Shown: positions 8,522 to 18,928, counted from the stretch's first letter. The stretch is 64,000 bases of DNA from Bradyrhizobium sp. RD5-C2 (GCF_019972155.1 NZ_BOVL01000019.1:351877-415876); one strand, 5' to 3'. Program-made: numbers and translations. Notes: generated from the letters alone by a model not told the origin.

Positions 8522-8938
8522 TCAGACCTGTTCGGCCGCCTCGCGCGCCGCGATCTGCTCGACCAGCTCGACGATGCTGCGGCGGAGCTTGGCGTCCGCG
8601 ATCCGCGTGAACGCGCGGGTCAGGGCCAGGCCTTCGGCGGTTGCCAGAAAATCGGACACATAGGCCGGCGAGGAGCCCTCGCTGAAGCCGTCAGCGGTCT
8701 TGACGCCGCTCGGGCCGCCGTCGAACAGGAAAGAGACCGGCACCTGCAGGATTTCGGAGATCTGCTGCAGCCGGCTGGCGCCGACACGGTTGGTGCCCTT
8801 CTCGTATTTCTGCACCTGCTGGAACGTCAGGCCTAACGCCTCGCCCAGTTTTTCCTGGCTCATGCCGAGCATGATGCGTCGCATTCGGACGCGGCTGCCG
8901 ACATATTTGTCAACAGGATTGGGCGCTTTGGTGGACAT
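8522..8938 (-). CDS. XRE-family helix-turn-helix regulator (PhrR-like)
   Basis: A 138-residue DNA-binding protein with an N-terminal Cro/CI-type helix-turn-helix at residues about 15-70 (RMRRIMLGMSQEKLGEAL then TFQQVQKYEKG). The C-terminal 60 residues are helical and end in an acidic tail, likely for dimerisation. The ATG at 8938 (MSTKAPNP) is chosen because the longer frame upstream has no family similarity. This type of regulator conventionally follows lnt in Rhizobiales and resembles the acid-inducible PhrR protein; its target here is unknown. The 262-bp upstream gap presumably holds its promoter. Confidence 0.85.
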   Translation of the reverse strand: MSTKAPNPVDKYVGSRVRMRRIMLGMSQEKLGEALGLTFQQVQKYEKGTNRVGASRLQQISEILQVPVSFLFDGGPSGVKTADGFSEGSSPAYVSDFLATAEGLALTRAFTRIADAKLRRSIVELVEQIAAREAAEQV

Positions 8939-9200
8939 TCCAACTCTCCTAAGGGATTGCGCGCCCGGGGGGTGAGGCAAGTTGGACGTGGAGTATGCCT
9001 CAGGCGCCGGTGCCGTCAAATCCTGCAAGGAGGATCGGGACGAAATGCGGACAATTTGCGCAAAGGGGCTGACTTGGCTTGTTATTTCGCGTGGACCCGT
9101 ACAATGCGAAGTGCACGGTCGATCTGTCAACAGGTGGAATCACACTGAGGTAAATTTCGACACTTTTTCGGGTTCGTGTGACAACCGGCGATAAGCGCCG

Positions 9201-10814
9201 TCAGGTCTTTCGCCTGACAAAACGCCTCCGCAAGACGATTGCGAGGGCAACTAACACAATCACAGCGGCGGGGATGTTGCCGACACGCGCGTAGATCGTC
9301 GGCGCGATGGCCGTCGGCAGGCCGGCATCGAGCACGCCCTCGATGCCGAGCCCGAGCTGGGCGACGATCCGCCCGACCGGGTCGATGATGGCCGAGATGC
9401 CCGTATTCGCGGCGCGCACCATCGGCAGGCCTTCCTCGATCGAGCGCAGCCGGGCCTGTTGCAGATGCTGATAGGGGCCGGTCGAGATTCCGAACCAGCC
9501 GTCATTGGTGACGTTGATGATCCAGCCGGGACGGTCGTCGCGGCTCACGACGTTGCCGGGGAAGATCGCCTCGTAGCAGATCAGGGGCAGCGCGCGCGGC
9601 GCATTCGGAATATCGAGCGTGCGGCGGATGGTGCCGGGAATGAAGCCGCCCTGCACCTTGGTGAGCTGCACGAAGCCGAGCTTCTCCATCCAGTCCTGGA
9701 ACGGCAGATATTCTCCGAATGGGACAAGATGCAGCTTGTCGTAGACCGCAAGCACGCTGCCGTCATGGTCGATGACGTAGATCGAATTATATGCGCGCGT
9801 GACGCGGACACCGGGCGGCAGATCGGGTGCGCGCACCGAGCCGGTGATCAGCACGGTTCCCTTCGGCAGCAGATCGGCGATCTGCGCCATCGCGTCGGCT
9901 TCCTTGGTCAGGAAGAACGGAAACGCGGATTCCGGCCAGATCAGGATGGTGGAGTCGCTCACACCGGTGGAGTGCGGCCCGGACGCACGATCCGACAGAG
10001 TGAGATATTTCTGCATCACCGCCGCCTTGGCGGAGTAGTTGAACTTGGCGTCCTGCTGCAGATCGGGCTGCATGATGCGCAGCTTGACGCCGCTGACCAT
10101 GCTGGTCGGCTGTTGCGAGAGGCGCGCCGCACCGAACGCCAGCATCGCGGCGAGCACCAGCACCGCGGCCACCGGCGCGCGCCACGGCTTGCGGCCGCGC
10201 GAGGCGCCGTCGATCAGCACGGCCGGACTTGCGAAGATCGCAACGGCCAGGAGCGTCATGCCCCACAGCCCGATCAGCGACGCGGTCTGGGCCAGTGCCA
10301 GCGGCTCGGTCAGCGCGTAGCCGAATGCATTCCACGGAAAGCCGCTGAGCAGATGGCCGCGCAGCCATTCCGAAATCGTCAAGCCAACCGCCAGCGCCAG
10401 CACGCGCGAGGCGTCGCGCGGCCAGATCAGCCGTGCCAGCCCGAAGCCGAAGGCGGTGAACAAAGCGAGATAGGCAGGCAGGCCCAGCACCGCGAACGGC
10501 GTCAGCCAGGCGAAGGTGTCTGCATCGACGAAGAAGGCGTAACCGATCCAGTACAGCCCCGGCACGAAATAGCCGAGGCCGAACCAGAAGCCGGACAGCG
10601 CTGCGGCAGGTACGCCGCGCCAGCGTCCCGCAGCGCTGCCATCGATCAGCCAGACCGCGATGGAAAAGGTCAGAAACAGTACCGGCCAGGCGTTGAACGG
10701 CGCCATCGCCAGCGAGGACAAGGCGCCTGCCGCGAGCGCGAGCACGACGCGCTTCCATCCCCAGGTCAGGATGACGGCGAGACCGATCGATCGGAGCTTG
10801 TCGGAGAGCCTCAC
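9201..10814 (-). CDS. lnt: Apolipoprotein N-acyltransferase Lnt
   Basis: A 537-residue inner-membrane enzyme that adds the third acyl chain to lipoproteins. Residues about 20-215 contain six to seven hydrophobic membrane segments; the periplasmic nitrilase-fold domain follows (about 235-500). The Glu-Lys-Cys catalytic triad is visible: Glu in WPESAFPFF, Lys in YDKLHLVPFGEYLP and Cys in LICYEAIFP. One more membrane segment closes the protein. The start overlaps the stop of the CorC-like gene by 4 bp, consistent with the conserved phoH-ybeY-corC-lnt operon. Confidence 0.96.
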   Translation of the reverse strand: MRLSDKLRSIGLAVILTWGWKRVVLALAAGALSSLAMAPFNAWPVLFLTFSIAVWLIDGSAAGRWRGVPAAALSGFWFGLGYFVPGLYWIGYAFFVDADTFAWLTPFAVLGLPAYLALFTAFGFGLARLIWPRDASRVLALAVGLTISEWLRGHLLSGFPWNAFGYALTEPLALAQTASLIGLWGMTLLAVAIFASPAVLIDGASRGRKPWRAPVAAVLVLAAMLAFGAARLSQQPTSMVSGVKLRIMQPDLQQDAKFNYSAKAAVMQKYLTLSDRASGPHSTGVSDSTILIWPESAFPFFLTKEADAMAQIADLLPKGTVLITGSVRAPDLPPGVRVTRAYNSIYVIDHDGSVLAVYDKLHLVPFGEYLPFQDWMEKLGFVQLTKVQGGFIPGTIRRTLDIPNAPRALPLICYEAIFPGNVVSRDDRPGWIINVTNDGWFGISTGPYQHLQQARLRSIEEGLPMVRAANTGISAIIDPVGRIVAQLGLGIEGVLDAGLPTAIAPTIYARVGNIPAAVIVLVALAIVLRRRFVRRKT

Positions 10815-11923
10815 TGCGGACCGGCTCCCTCGCCGGGCGGCGGCAGGTTGTCATTCGCCTGCGGGGTGCCGGAATCCGGCGCCTGCTCGCGGCGCCGCTC
10901 GCGCTCCTTGCGCGGTGCCGGCCGTTCCTTGCGCGTCGTGACCCGCACGCGCTTGACCCGCCGCGGATCGGCGTCGAGCACCTCGACCTCGTAATTGCCC
11001 GGACCGGAAATCACCTCGCCGCGCACCGGCAGGCGGCCGACGAACGACACCAGATAGCCGCCCAGCGTCTCGACCTCCTCGCCGGCCTCGCCGGTGACGA
11101 AGTCTTCGCCGATCACAGAACGGACATCGTCGAGGCTGGCGCGCGCGTCGGCAATGAAGGAATTGTCCGGCTGGCGGACGATGGACGGCGGCTCGTCGGA
11201 ATCGTGCTCGTCGTCGATCTCGCCGACGATCTGCTCGACGATATCCTCGATCGACACCAGCCCATCGGTGCCGCCATATTCGTCGACCACCAGCGCGAGA
11301 TGGATGCGCGAGGCCTGCATCTGCGCCAGCAGGTCGATCGCGCGCATCGACGGCGGGATGTAGAGCAGCTTGCGGATGATATGAGCGTCCGCCAGCGGCA
11401 GCGCGAGATCGACGCTGCGCAGATCGAGCCCGGCCGGGAACGGCTTCTTGCGCTTCGTCTTGGTCGCATCGGTGACGCGCGCCTTCGCGGTCATGAAGGC
11501 GAGCAGGTCGCGGATGTGCACCATGCCCTCGGGGTCATCGAGGGTTTCGTTGTAGACGACGAGCCGCGAATGCGCGGCGCTCTCGAACAGGCTCATCAAT
11601 TCGCCGAGCTGAATGTCGCGCTTGACCGCGACGATGTCGGCGCGATGGATCATGACGTCGGCGATCCGCCGCTCGTTCAGCGACAGGATGTTGCGCAGCA
11701 TGGTGCGCTCGATTGCCGAGAAGCCGACGTCGTCGGGCGTCGAGGCGTCGAGCACCACCTGCAGATCGTCGCGTACCGAGCCAGCCTTCCAGCCGAACAG
11801 CGTGCGGATCGCGCGCACCAGCCAGCCTTCGGCCGCCGGGCGCTGAACCTCGCCGTCATGCACGACGGCGGGCAGGTTGCTCACGTTGCGCGGATTGTCA
11901 TGGGTCGGGTCGGAATCCGGCAT
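10811..11923 (-). CDS. CorC/HlyC-type CBS-domain protein (YbeX)
   Basis: A 370-residue soluble protein with two CBS domains (about 90-215; RRIADVMIHRADIVAV opens the first) and a C-terminal CorC_HlyC transporter-associated domain (about 235-320, with VDEYGGTDGLVS at the end of CBS2). The tail is basic and Pro-rich. Homologues (YbeX/CorC) are linked to magnesium/cobalt efflux and ribosome-related phenotypes. I chose the ATG at 11923 (MPDSDPTHD), one base after the ybeY stop; the longer frame would lie inside ybeY. It overlaps lnt by 4 bp. Confidence 0.9.
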   Translation of the reverse strand: MPDSDPTHDNPRNVSNLPAVVHDGEVQRPAAEGWLVRAIRTLFGWKAGSVRDDLQVVLDASTPDDVGFSAIERTMLRNILSLNERRIADVMIHRADIVAVKRDIQLGELMSLFESAAHSRLVVYNETLDDPEGMVHIRDLLAFMTAKARVTDATKTKRKKPFPAGLDLRSVDLALPLADAHIIRKLLYIPPSMRAIDLLAQMQASRIHLALVVDEYGGTDGLVSIEDIVEQIVGEIDDEHDSDEPPSIVRQPDNSFIADARASLDDVRSVIGEDFVTGEAGEEVETLGGYLVSFVGRLPVRGEVISGPGNYEVEVLDADPRRVKRVRVTTRKERPAPRKERERRREQAPDSGTPQANDNLPPPGEGAGPQ

Positions 11924-11924
11924 G

Positions 11925-12494
11925 TCAGGCGATCCGATCCGCATAGGGGTCGGGAATGCCGAGGGAGGCGAGGATCTCGCGCTCGAGCGCCTCCATGTCC
12001 TCGGCATCGTCATCGTTCTCGTGGTCGTACCCGATCAGATGCAGGAAGCCATGCACCGCGAGATGGCTCAAATGATGGTCGAACGGTTTCTGTTCTTCAT
12101 CGGCTTCCCGCCGCGTCGTCTGATAGGCGATCGCGATATCGCCGAGCATGCGCGGGGCATCGTCGGGTCCGCCGGGGCCTTCCGGCTGGAGCGCCGGAAA
12201 CGACAGCACGTTGGTCGGCTTGTCGATGCTGCGCCAGTTGGCGTTGAGGGTGCGGATCCCTGCGTCGTCCGTCAGCATCACAGCAACCTCGGCGCCGGCG
12301 ACATCGGCATCGGCGATTGCGGCGGCAGCCTCGATGGCGCGATGGATCACCGCGTCGGCATCGGGCTCGGCCTGCCAGCATTCGGCGGTGACGAGAACCT
12401 CGGTTGCAGGAAAAGCAGACACGTTGGTTTCAAAATCTGCGTTATGGCCGGAACCCGCATCGCGCGGGCTCGCGGCCGAAGCTATTGGTCTCAA
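11925..12494 (-). CDS. ybeY: Endoribonuclease YbeY (rRNA maturation factor)
   Basis: A 189-residue YbeY/UPF0054 metalloprotein acting in 16S rRNA 3' processing and ribosome quality control. The zinc motif H-x3-H-x5-H is clear near residue 143 in HLAVHGFLHLIGYDH. The segment TNVLSFPA (near 93) is also characteristic. The first 30 residues are a variable head, so the true start could be slightly internal. It overlaps the phoH-like gene by 4 bp and is followed immediately by the corC-like gene. Confidence 0.94.
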   Translation of the reverse strand: MRPIASAASPRDAGSGHNADFETNVSAFPATEVLVTAECWQAEPDADAVIHRAIEAAAAIADADVAGAEVAVMLTDDAGIRTLNANWRSIDKPTNVLSFPALQPEGPGGPDDAPRMLGDIAIAYQTTRREADEEQKPFDHHLSHLAVHGFLHLIGYDHENDDDAEDMEALEREILASLGIPDPYADRIA

Positions 12495-13561
12495 GATCTG
12501 GCGTTTGCCGGCTTTTGCGGCAATCCCTCATAGGCGGCCACAATGCGCGCCACCAATTCATGGCGGATGACGTCCTCGGCCTTGAAATGTACCTGCGCGA
12601 TGCCCTCGACGCCGTCGAGCAGCTTCACGGCTTCGGTGAGCCCCGAAGCCTGGCCGTGCGGCAGGTCGACCTGCGACGGGTCGCCGGTGACGATCATCCG
12701 GCTGTTCTCGCCGAGACGCGTCAGGAACATCTTCATCTGCATCGTCGTGGTGTTCTGTGCCTCGTCGAGGATGATGGCGGCATTGGTCAGGGTGCGGCCG
12801 CGCATGAAGGCGAGCGGCGCGATCTCGATCTCGTTGCCTTGCAGCGCGCGCTCGACGACGCGCGCATCCATCAGATCGTACAGCGCGTCATAGATCGGGC
12901 GCAGATATGGATCGACCTTCTCCTTGAGATCGCCGGGCAGGAAGCCGAGCCGCTCGCCGGCCTCGACCGCGGGCCGCGTCAGGATGATGCGATCGACTTC
13001 CTTGCGCTCGAACAATTGTGCTGCGTGGGCGACCGCGAGCCAGGTCTTGCCGGTGCCGGCCGGGCCGATGCCGAACACCAGCTCGTGCCGCTTCAGCGCG
13101 CGGATGTAGGAATCCTGCGCCGCGGTGCGGGCGCGCACCGGGCGTTTGCGCAGATTGATCGTTTCAAAGGTCGGCTTGGCGGTCTTGTTGTCGAATTCGA
13201 ACAGCGAGCCCTGCGCGATCACGGCGCGGATCGCGCCTTCGACTTCGCCCTGATCGAGGTCGTGCCCTTCGACGGCCTGCGCGTAGAGGGTCTCGAGCAC
13301 GCGCCGTGCCGCATCGCAGCCGTCCCGGGAGCCTGCGATGGTGAGATGGTTGCCGCGGGAATCGACCACGACGCCGAGCCGCCGCTCGATCAGTGCCAGA
13401 TTCTGTCCGTAGGGGCCGACCAGCGCGGATGCGGCACGGTTGTCGTCGAAATCGATGACGACCTGAGTTTCAGGCGGCCGGGTCTCGGGTGGCATTTGCA
13501 TGTCGCGGTCAGGTTTGCGGCTGGGAGCTAACGAAGACGAATCCGATGCGCTTTTGGGCAA
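12491..13561 (-). CDS. PhoH-family ATPase (YbeZ)
   Basis: A 356-residue PhoH-like P-loop protein. Walker A is GPAGTGKT at residues 166-173 and Walker B lies in IILDEAQN near 262. An N-terminal domain with a KH-like look (GPYGQNLALIERRLGV, 49-64) precedes the ATPase. YbeZ works with YbeY in RNA metabolism, and the 4-bp overlap with ybeY agrees. The start used gives a variable 20-residue Ser/Pro-rich head; an internal Met at residue 21 or 23 is possible. It lies 5 bp after miaB. Confidence 0.92.
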   Translation of the reverse strand: MPKSASDSSSLAPSRKPDRDMQMPPETRPPETQVVIDFDDNRAASALVGPYGQNLALIERRLGVVVDSRGNHLTIAGSRDGCDAARRVLETLYAQAVEGHDLDQGEVEGAIRAVIAQGSLFEFDNKTAKPTFETINLRKRPVRARTAAQDSYIRALKRHELVFGIGPAGTGKTWLAVAHAAQLFERKEVDRIILTRPAVEAGERLGFLPGDLKEKVDPYLRPIYDALYDLMDARVVERALQGNEIEIAPLAFMRGRTLTNAAIILDEAQNTTTMQMKMFLTRLGENSRMIVTGDPSQVDLPHGQASGLTEAVKLLDGVEGIAQVHFKAEDVIRHELVARIVAAYEGLPQKPANARS

Positions 13562-13566
13562 GGATT

Positions 13567-14955
<1,389 letters not shown>

Positions 14956-15044
14956 GGAACCCTGAATGCGAAAATGGAAACGGCGCCATCAGGGCGCCGT
15001 TGCTCAAATAAGGCTTAAACCGGGGAAAATCCAGCTTTTCACCC

Positions 15045-15151
15045 CGTCATTCCGGGGCGATGCGGCAGCATCGAACCTCAGGGCCGCAATTGCGCCCTGG
15101 GGAATCTCGAGATTCCGGGTTTGCTCCCTTCGGTCGCGCCCCGGAATGACG
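15045..15151. repeat. Palindromic repeat family B (copy 2)
   Basis: Bounded by CCGTCATTCCGGGGC and GCGCCCCGGAATGACGG, with a more diverged interior than copies 1 and 3. It lies between the HAD phosphatase stop and miaB and fills most of that gap. Confidence 0.82.
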
Positions 15152-15159
15152 GAGTGTGC

Positions 15160-15843
15160 TCAGTCGGCAATCTGGATGTCAGCACCAATTCTAGCGATCA
15201 AATCGGGCAATTGGCGCATATCTGCGAAGGTTATGGCCGCGCCGGCCTGGCGCAGCGTGTTCTCATGTTCCGCCGTGCAGTGGCTGCCGCCGTAAAAGCC
15301 GAGCACGGTCATCCCGGCGGCGCGGGCGCCGGTGACGCCGGCCACGCTGTCCTCGATCACGACGCTGCGCGCAGGGCTGGCGCCCATCTGGCTGGCCGCG
15401 AACAGGAAGAGGTCGGGCGCCGGCTTGCCGCGCTTGACCTGGGTGGCGGAGAAAATATGCGGCGCGAGCTGGTCGTAGAGCCCGGCGCAGGTCAGGCCGT
15501 GATGGATCTTTTCCGGCGTGCCGCTCGACGCCACGCATTTCGGCAAGGTCAGCGCTGATATCGTCTCGCCGACATGCGCGATCGCGTTGAGATCGTCGGC
15601 ATAGAGACTGAGCGTCGCGTGCTTGACCTCGGCCTCGAAAGAGTCGGGCAGCGCACGGCCGATCTCGCTTTCGACGATCCGCCGCGCCTCGCGGTCGGAC
15701 ACGCCGAGGAAACGCTTCAGCACGCCGTCGGGCGTGATCGGAAAGCCGTGCCGCGTCAGCGTGTCCGCATGCGCGCGACAAGAGATCACCTCGCTGTCGA
15801 CAAGCACGCCGTCGCAATCGAAGATGACGAGGTCGAAGCTCAC
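15160..15843 (-). CDS. HAD-superfamily hydrolase (phosphatase-like)
   Basis: A 227-residue HAD hydrolase of the beta-phosphoglucomutase/phosphoglycolate-phosphatase type. Motif I with the nucleophilic Asp is FDCDGVLVDSE at residues 8-18; motif II Ser/Thr lies in CVASSGTPEK near 109; motif III Lys is around 140 (KRGKPAPD) and the acidic motif IV is IEDSVAG near 163. A helical cap lies between residues 20 and 90. The substrate is not predictable. It starts 4 bp after the fur-type gene, so both are probably cotranscribed. Confidence 0.88.
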   Translation of the reverse strand: MSFDLVIFDCDGVLVDSEVISCRAHADTLTRHGFPITPDGVLKRFLGVSDREARRIVESEIGRALPDSFEAEVKHATLSLYADDLNAIAHVGETISALTLPKCVASSGTPEKIHHGLTCAGLYDQLAPHIFSATQVKRGKPAPDLFLFAASQMGASPARSVVIEDSVAGVTGARAAGMTVLGFYGGSHCTAEHENTLRQAGAAITFADMRQLPDLIARIGADIQIAD

Positions 15844-15847
15844 CCGG

Positions 15848-16300
15848 TTACGACTTGCTGTCGTCGTCGAGCGGGACGCAATAGAGCTCGAGACGGTGAT
15901 CGACCAGCTTGTAGCCGAGCTTGCGCGCGATCTCGGCCTGTAGCTTCTCGATCTCCTCGGAGGTGAACTCGATCACCTTGCCGTCGCGCAGATTGATCAG
16001 GTGGTCGTGATGGCTCTCGGGCATCTGCTCGTAGCGCGCGCGGCCTTCGCGGAAGTCGTGACGCTCGATGATACCGGCATCCTCGAACAGCTTGACGGTG
16101 CGATAGACCGTCGAGATCGAGATTTTGTCGTCGACTGCCACGCAGCGGCGATAAAGCTCCTCGACGTCGGGATGATCCATGGCTTCCGCCAGCACCCGCG
16201 CGATCACGCGGCGCTGTTCGGTCATGCGCATGCCGGTCGCGGCGCAGCGCGCCTCGATGCCGGTATTTTTATGCGCAGGCGGGATTTTCACCGTGGTCAT
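15848..16300 (-). CDS. Fur-family metalloregulator (Fur/Mur)
   Basis: A 150-residue ferric-uptake-regulator family repressor. The winged helix is at about 18-85 (RMTEQRRVIARVL, SISTVYRTVKLFEDAG); the metal-sensing region has HHDHLI near residue 98 and an acidic helix after it. The zinc-binding Cys-X-X-Cys of E. coli Fur is replaced by Asn-Leu-Arg-Asp, as in rhizobial Mur/Fur proteins, which in Bradyrhizobium and relatives respond mainly to manganese. ATG 16300 (MTTVKIPP) is preferred over 16357, which adds a 19-residue unconserved head. Confidence 0.9.
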   Translation of the reverse strand: MTTVKIPPAHKNTGIEARCAATGMRMTEQRRVIARVLAEAMDHPDVEELYRRCVAVDDKISISTVYRTVKLFEDAGIIERHDFREGRARYEQMPESHHDHLINLRDGKVIEFTSEEIEKLQAEIARKLGYKLVDHRLELYCVPLDDDSKS

Positions 16301-16367
16301 GGGTTTCGGGCCGTATTCTTCAAACCTTGGGTGGCAGAGCGGAGGGTGTTCTGCCATCGCGCCGATG

Positions 16368-16853
16368 TTACGACAAGTCGCGCCGCATCAGAAGCGCGTT
16401 CAAATGTTCCCCACCGGGCTGCTTGTAATAGCGTTCGCGACGGCCGATCACGCCGAATCCGGCCCTTTCGTAGAGCCGCCGCGCCGGCTGATTGTTCTCT
16501 TCCACTTCGAGGAAGATGGTGCGGATACCGCGGCCGGCAAGATGGCCGAGATGGGTCAGCAGCAGGTCGCGCGACAGGCCGCGCCCGCGCTGATTGGAAT
16601 CGATCGCAATCGACAGGATTTCCGCTTCGTCCGCCGCCATCCGCGAGACCGCGAAGCCGATCACCCTGCGGCCGTGGCGCAGCCGGTGCACCAGCGTGTT
16701 GCGCTCGGTCAGCATCGCCTCGAACTCGCCTTCGCCCCAGCCGCGATGAAACGACGCGCCGTGCAACTGCGCGAGCCGCGCCGCATCGCGCAAGGATGCG
16801 GGCTCGACCGCGGGCGGACCGCCGCCCCACCATCGCGACAGCCAGCCGATCAT
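16368..16853 (-). CDS. rimI: Ribosomal-protein-alanine N-acetyltransferase RimI
   Basis: A 161-residue GNAT-fold acetyltransferase. The acetyl-CoA pyrophosphate loop is SNQRGRGLSRDLL near residue 88, followed by EVEENNQPARRLYERAGF, a strong RimI/Ala-acetylase signature (Asn and Tyr positions near 120-130). The ATG at 16853 overlaps the tsaB stop by 4 bp; the tsaB-rimI pair is common in bacteria. It presumably acetylates the N-terminus of ribosomal protein S18 or other proteins. Confidence 0.9.
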   Translation of the reverse strand: MIGWLSRWWGGGPPAVEPASLRDAARLAQLHGASFHRGWGEGEFEAMLTERNTLVHRLRHGRRVIGFAVSRMAADEAEILSIAIDSNQRGRGLSRDLLLTHLGHLAGRGIRTIFLEVEENNQPARRLYERAGFGVIGRRERYYKQPGGEHLNALLMRRDLS

Positions 16854-17545
16854 GTCGATGGCGGCGCGCTGATGACCAGGCGATCCTTCGGCGGCTTCGC
16901 GTCGGGTGCGCGCAGATAGAACGGACGCGGCGGCGCAGTGTCGGGATCCACCGCTGCGCCGACCCAGGCGACCCAAATGATGTCGGGGGCGGACTGCCTG
17001 TCGACCTTGACCGGCGGAGCCGCATCCACGGGCCAGCGCTCGGCAAGGATGTTGGCGGCGTTGCCGACCAGATGCAGCGCGCCGAACTGTGCGGCCTCGA
17101 GTGCCTCTGCGATCGGCGCAACCTTCGGCTTGAGCATCAGGCTGCCGTCACCGCCGACCAACTGGAAATAGACGTGATCGTGCCGCGCGTCGATCGCCGA
17201 CAGGATCGGGGGTGCGGCATTCTCGGCGACTACCGGCGCGGCGAAGGCGGCGAGCGTCGACAGCCCGACCACCGGCTTTTCCGCTGACAGTGCAAGGCCG
17301 CGCGCCGCCGAGAGCCCGACGCGCAGGCCGGTGAAACTGCCGGGGCCGGTGGTGACGGCGATGCGGTCAAGCCCGGCAAAGCCGATGCCGCTTTCTTTCA
17401 TCACCCGCGCGATCAGCGGCATCAGCGCCTCGGCATGGCCGCGCTGCATCGCCTGCGATTCGATGGCGATGGTGTTGCCGGAGTTGGTGTCGAGCACCGC
17501 CGCGGAGCAGGCGTCGAGCGCCGTATCGATCGCGAGAATGATCAT
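16850..17545 (-). CDS. tsaB: tRNA threonylcarbamoyladenosine biosynthesis protein TsaB
   Basis: A 231-residue ASKHA-fold partner of TsaD in t6A37 synthesis. The N-terminal MIILAIDTALDACSAAVLD is the phosphate-binding strand-turn; the dimer-interface signature VTTGPGSFTGLRVGLSAARG is near residue 65. It lacks the metal-binding His pair of TsaD, as expected for TsaB. Gene order tsaB-rimI-fur matches other Rhizobiales. An 88-bp gap separates it from the upstream nfu-type gene. Confidence 0.94.
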   Translation of the reverse strand: MIILAIDTALDACSAAVLDTNSGNTIAIESQAMQRGHAEALMPLIARVMKESGIGFAGLDRIAVTTGPGSFTGLRVGLSAARGLALSAEKPVVGLSTLAAFAAPVVAENAAPPILSAIDARHDHVYFQLVGGDGSLMLKPKVAPIAEALEAAQFGALHLVGNAANILAERWPVDAAPPVKVDRQSAPDIIWVAWVGAAVDPDTAPPRPFYLRAPDAKPPKDRLVISAPPST

Positions 17546-17633
17546 GGGAGGGCGAATGGCGAATACGAAATGGCGGACAGGGAGTTCGAGGAGAACGCTG
17601 TTCGCGATCCGCCATGCGCCATTCGCCGCTCCA

Positions 17634-18203
17634 TCACATCGGCCGGACTTCCTGCACGTCGGGCACGAAGTGCCGCAGCAGGTTCTGGATGCCGTGTTGC
17701 AGGGTCGCGGTCGATGACGGGCAGCCGGCGCAGGAGCCCTTCATGTTGAGATAGACGATGCCGTCCTTGAAGCCGCGGAAGGTGATGTCGCCGCCGTCAT
17801 TGGCAACCGCCGGACGCACGCGGGTCTCGATCAGGTCCTTGATCTGCTCGACCGTCTCGGCGTCCGCCTCGTCGAAGAACTCGTCTTCCTCGTCGCGGGC
17901 GTCATCGCTGGCAGCGGTGCCGTCGGCGAGCAACGGCGCGCCGGACATGTAGTGCTCCATGATGGCGCCGAGGATCGCGGGCTTGAGGTGCTGCCAGTCG
18001 CCGTCCGCTTTGGTCACGGTGATGAAGTCGGCGCCGTAGAACACCCCGGTGACGCCTGCGACGGCGAACAGCCGTTCGGCAAGCGGCGATCGCGCGGCGG
18101 TCTCGACTGAGGAGAATTCCAGGGTGCCGCTGTCGAGCACGGCGCGGCCCGGAATGAATTTCAGGGTGGCGGGATTGGGTGTGGCTTCGGTCTGAATGAA
18201 CAT
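17634..18203 (-). CDS. NifU-like iron-sulfur scaffold/carrier protein (Nfu type)
   Basis: A 189-residue Nfu protein that carries Fe-S clusters to apo-proteins. The N-terminal Nfu_N domain opens with MFIQTEATPNPATLKFIPG; the C-terminal NifU domain contains the Cys-X-X-Cys cluster site GSCAGCPSS near residue 160. Acidic Asp/Glu residues link the two. The start at 18203 is fixed by family similarity; a longer open frame runs upstream into an unrelated gene. Its proximity to tsaB and miaB in this maturation-rich region is usual for the order. Confidence 0.93.
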   Translation of the reverse strand: MFIQTEATPNPATLKFIPGRAVLDSGTLEFSSVETAARSPLAERLFAVAGVTGVFYGADFITVTKADGDWQHLKPAILGAIMEHYMSGAPLLADGTAASDDARDEEDEFFDEADAETVEQIKDLIETRVRPAVANDGGDITFRGFKDGIVYLNMKGSCAGCPSSTATLQHGIQNLLRHFVPDVQEVRPM

Positions 18204-18346
18204 TTGCTGTCTCCGGCGTCGCCGGTTCAAGGCCGGCGCGTTGGGTTCCCTTACCAAATGGCAATTTAAAAGCCTGCGATCAAGCCGCAAAACCGCGGTT
18301 CCAGGCCTCAATCCATGCTCTGGAGCGATTTCCAGGCCCGATAAGG

Positions 18347-18841
18347 TTAGGACAGGGCGTCGATCTCGGCGTCGGTCAGGCCGCCAGGCACGATGGTCAC
18401 CGGGATCGGGAACGCCCCCATGGTCTTGGCCATGGTGGTGATGATCGGCCCGGGCCCCTCGGCGCCCGGATTGGCGGCCAGCACCAGCATCGCGATATCG
18501 ACGTCCTTGTCGATCACGTCGAGGATCTGCTCGGTCGGGTCGCCCTCGCGAATCACCCGCTCCGGGGTGATGGCGGCGATCCCGTTGGCGCGGCCGGCGG
18601 CGCGGTCGAGCGCCTCGTTGGCAGCCTCCTCGGCCTCGGCGCGCATGATGTCGGCGACCCCCAGCCATTGCTGGTTCTGGTCCTCGGTTTCGATCACCCG
18701 CAGCATCAGGACGCCGCCGCCGACCCGGATCGCCCACCGGCTGGCGTAATAGACCGCGCGGTCCCATTCCGCGGTGTCGTCAACGATGACGAGGCATTTC
18801 GGCTTGTGACCTGTCTCGTAGCTTCGTCGCTGGGCGGTCAT
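18347..18841 (-). CDS. Universal stress protein (UspA family)
   Basis: A 164-residue single UspA domain. Strand 1 is KCLVIVDDTAEWDRAV near residue 13; the ATP-loop Gly-rich segment seen in some members (GXXGXG(S/T)) is not clear here, where the corresponding region reads NPGAEGPGPIITT. It may therefore bind nucleotide weakly or not at all. ATG 18841 (MTAQRRSY) was chosen over a 14-residue-longer start without family support. It lies 87 bp behind trpS. Confidence 0.88.
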   Translation of the reverse strand: MTAQRRSYETGHKPKCLVIVDDTAEWDRAVYYASRWAIRVGGGVLMLRVIETEDQNQQWLGVADIMRAEAEEAANEALDRAAGRANGIAAITPERVIREGDPTEQILDVIDKDVDIAMLVLAANPGAEGPGPIITTMAKTMGAFPIPVTIVPGGLTDAEIDALS

Positions 18842-18928
18842 GCATGTCCCGGTGCTGAACCAAACCAACCCATGCTGCCACACTCCCTCCCTGTTGGGGA
18901 GAGGGCGCGCGCAGGTCCGCCGGTGATG

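Noticed and set aside
18204..18767. Long upstream extension of the nfu-type frame
   Set aside because: It runs antisense-frame through the universal stress protein gene and lacks similarity; MFIQTEATP is the family start.
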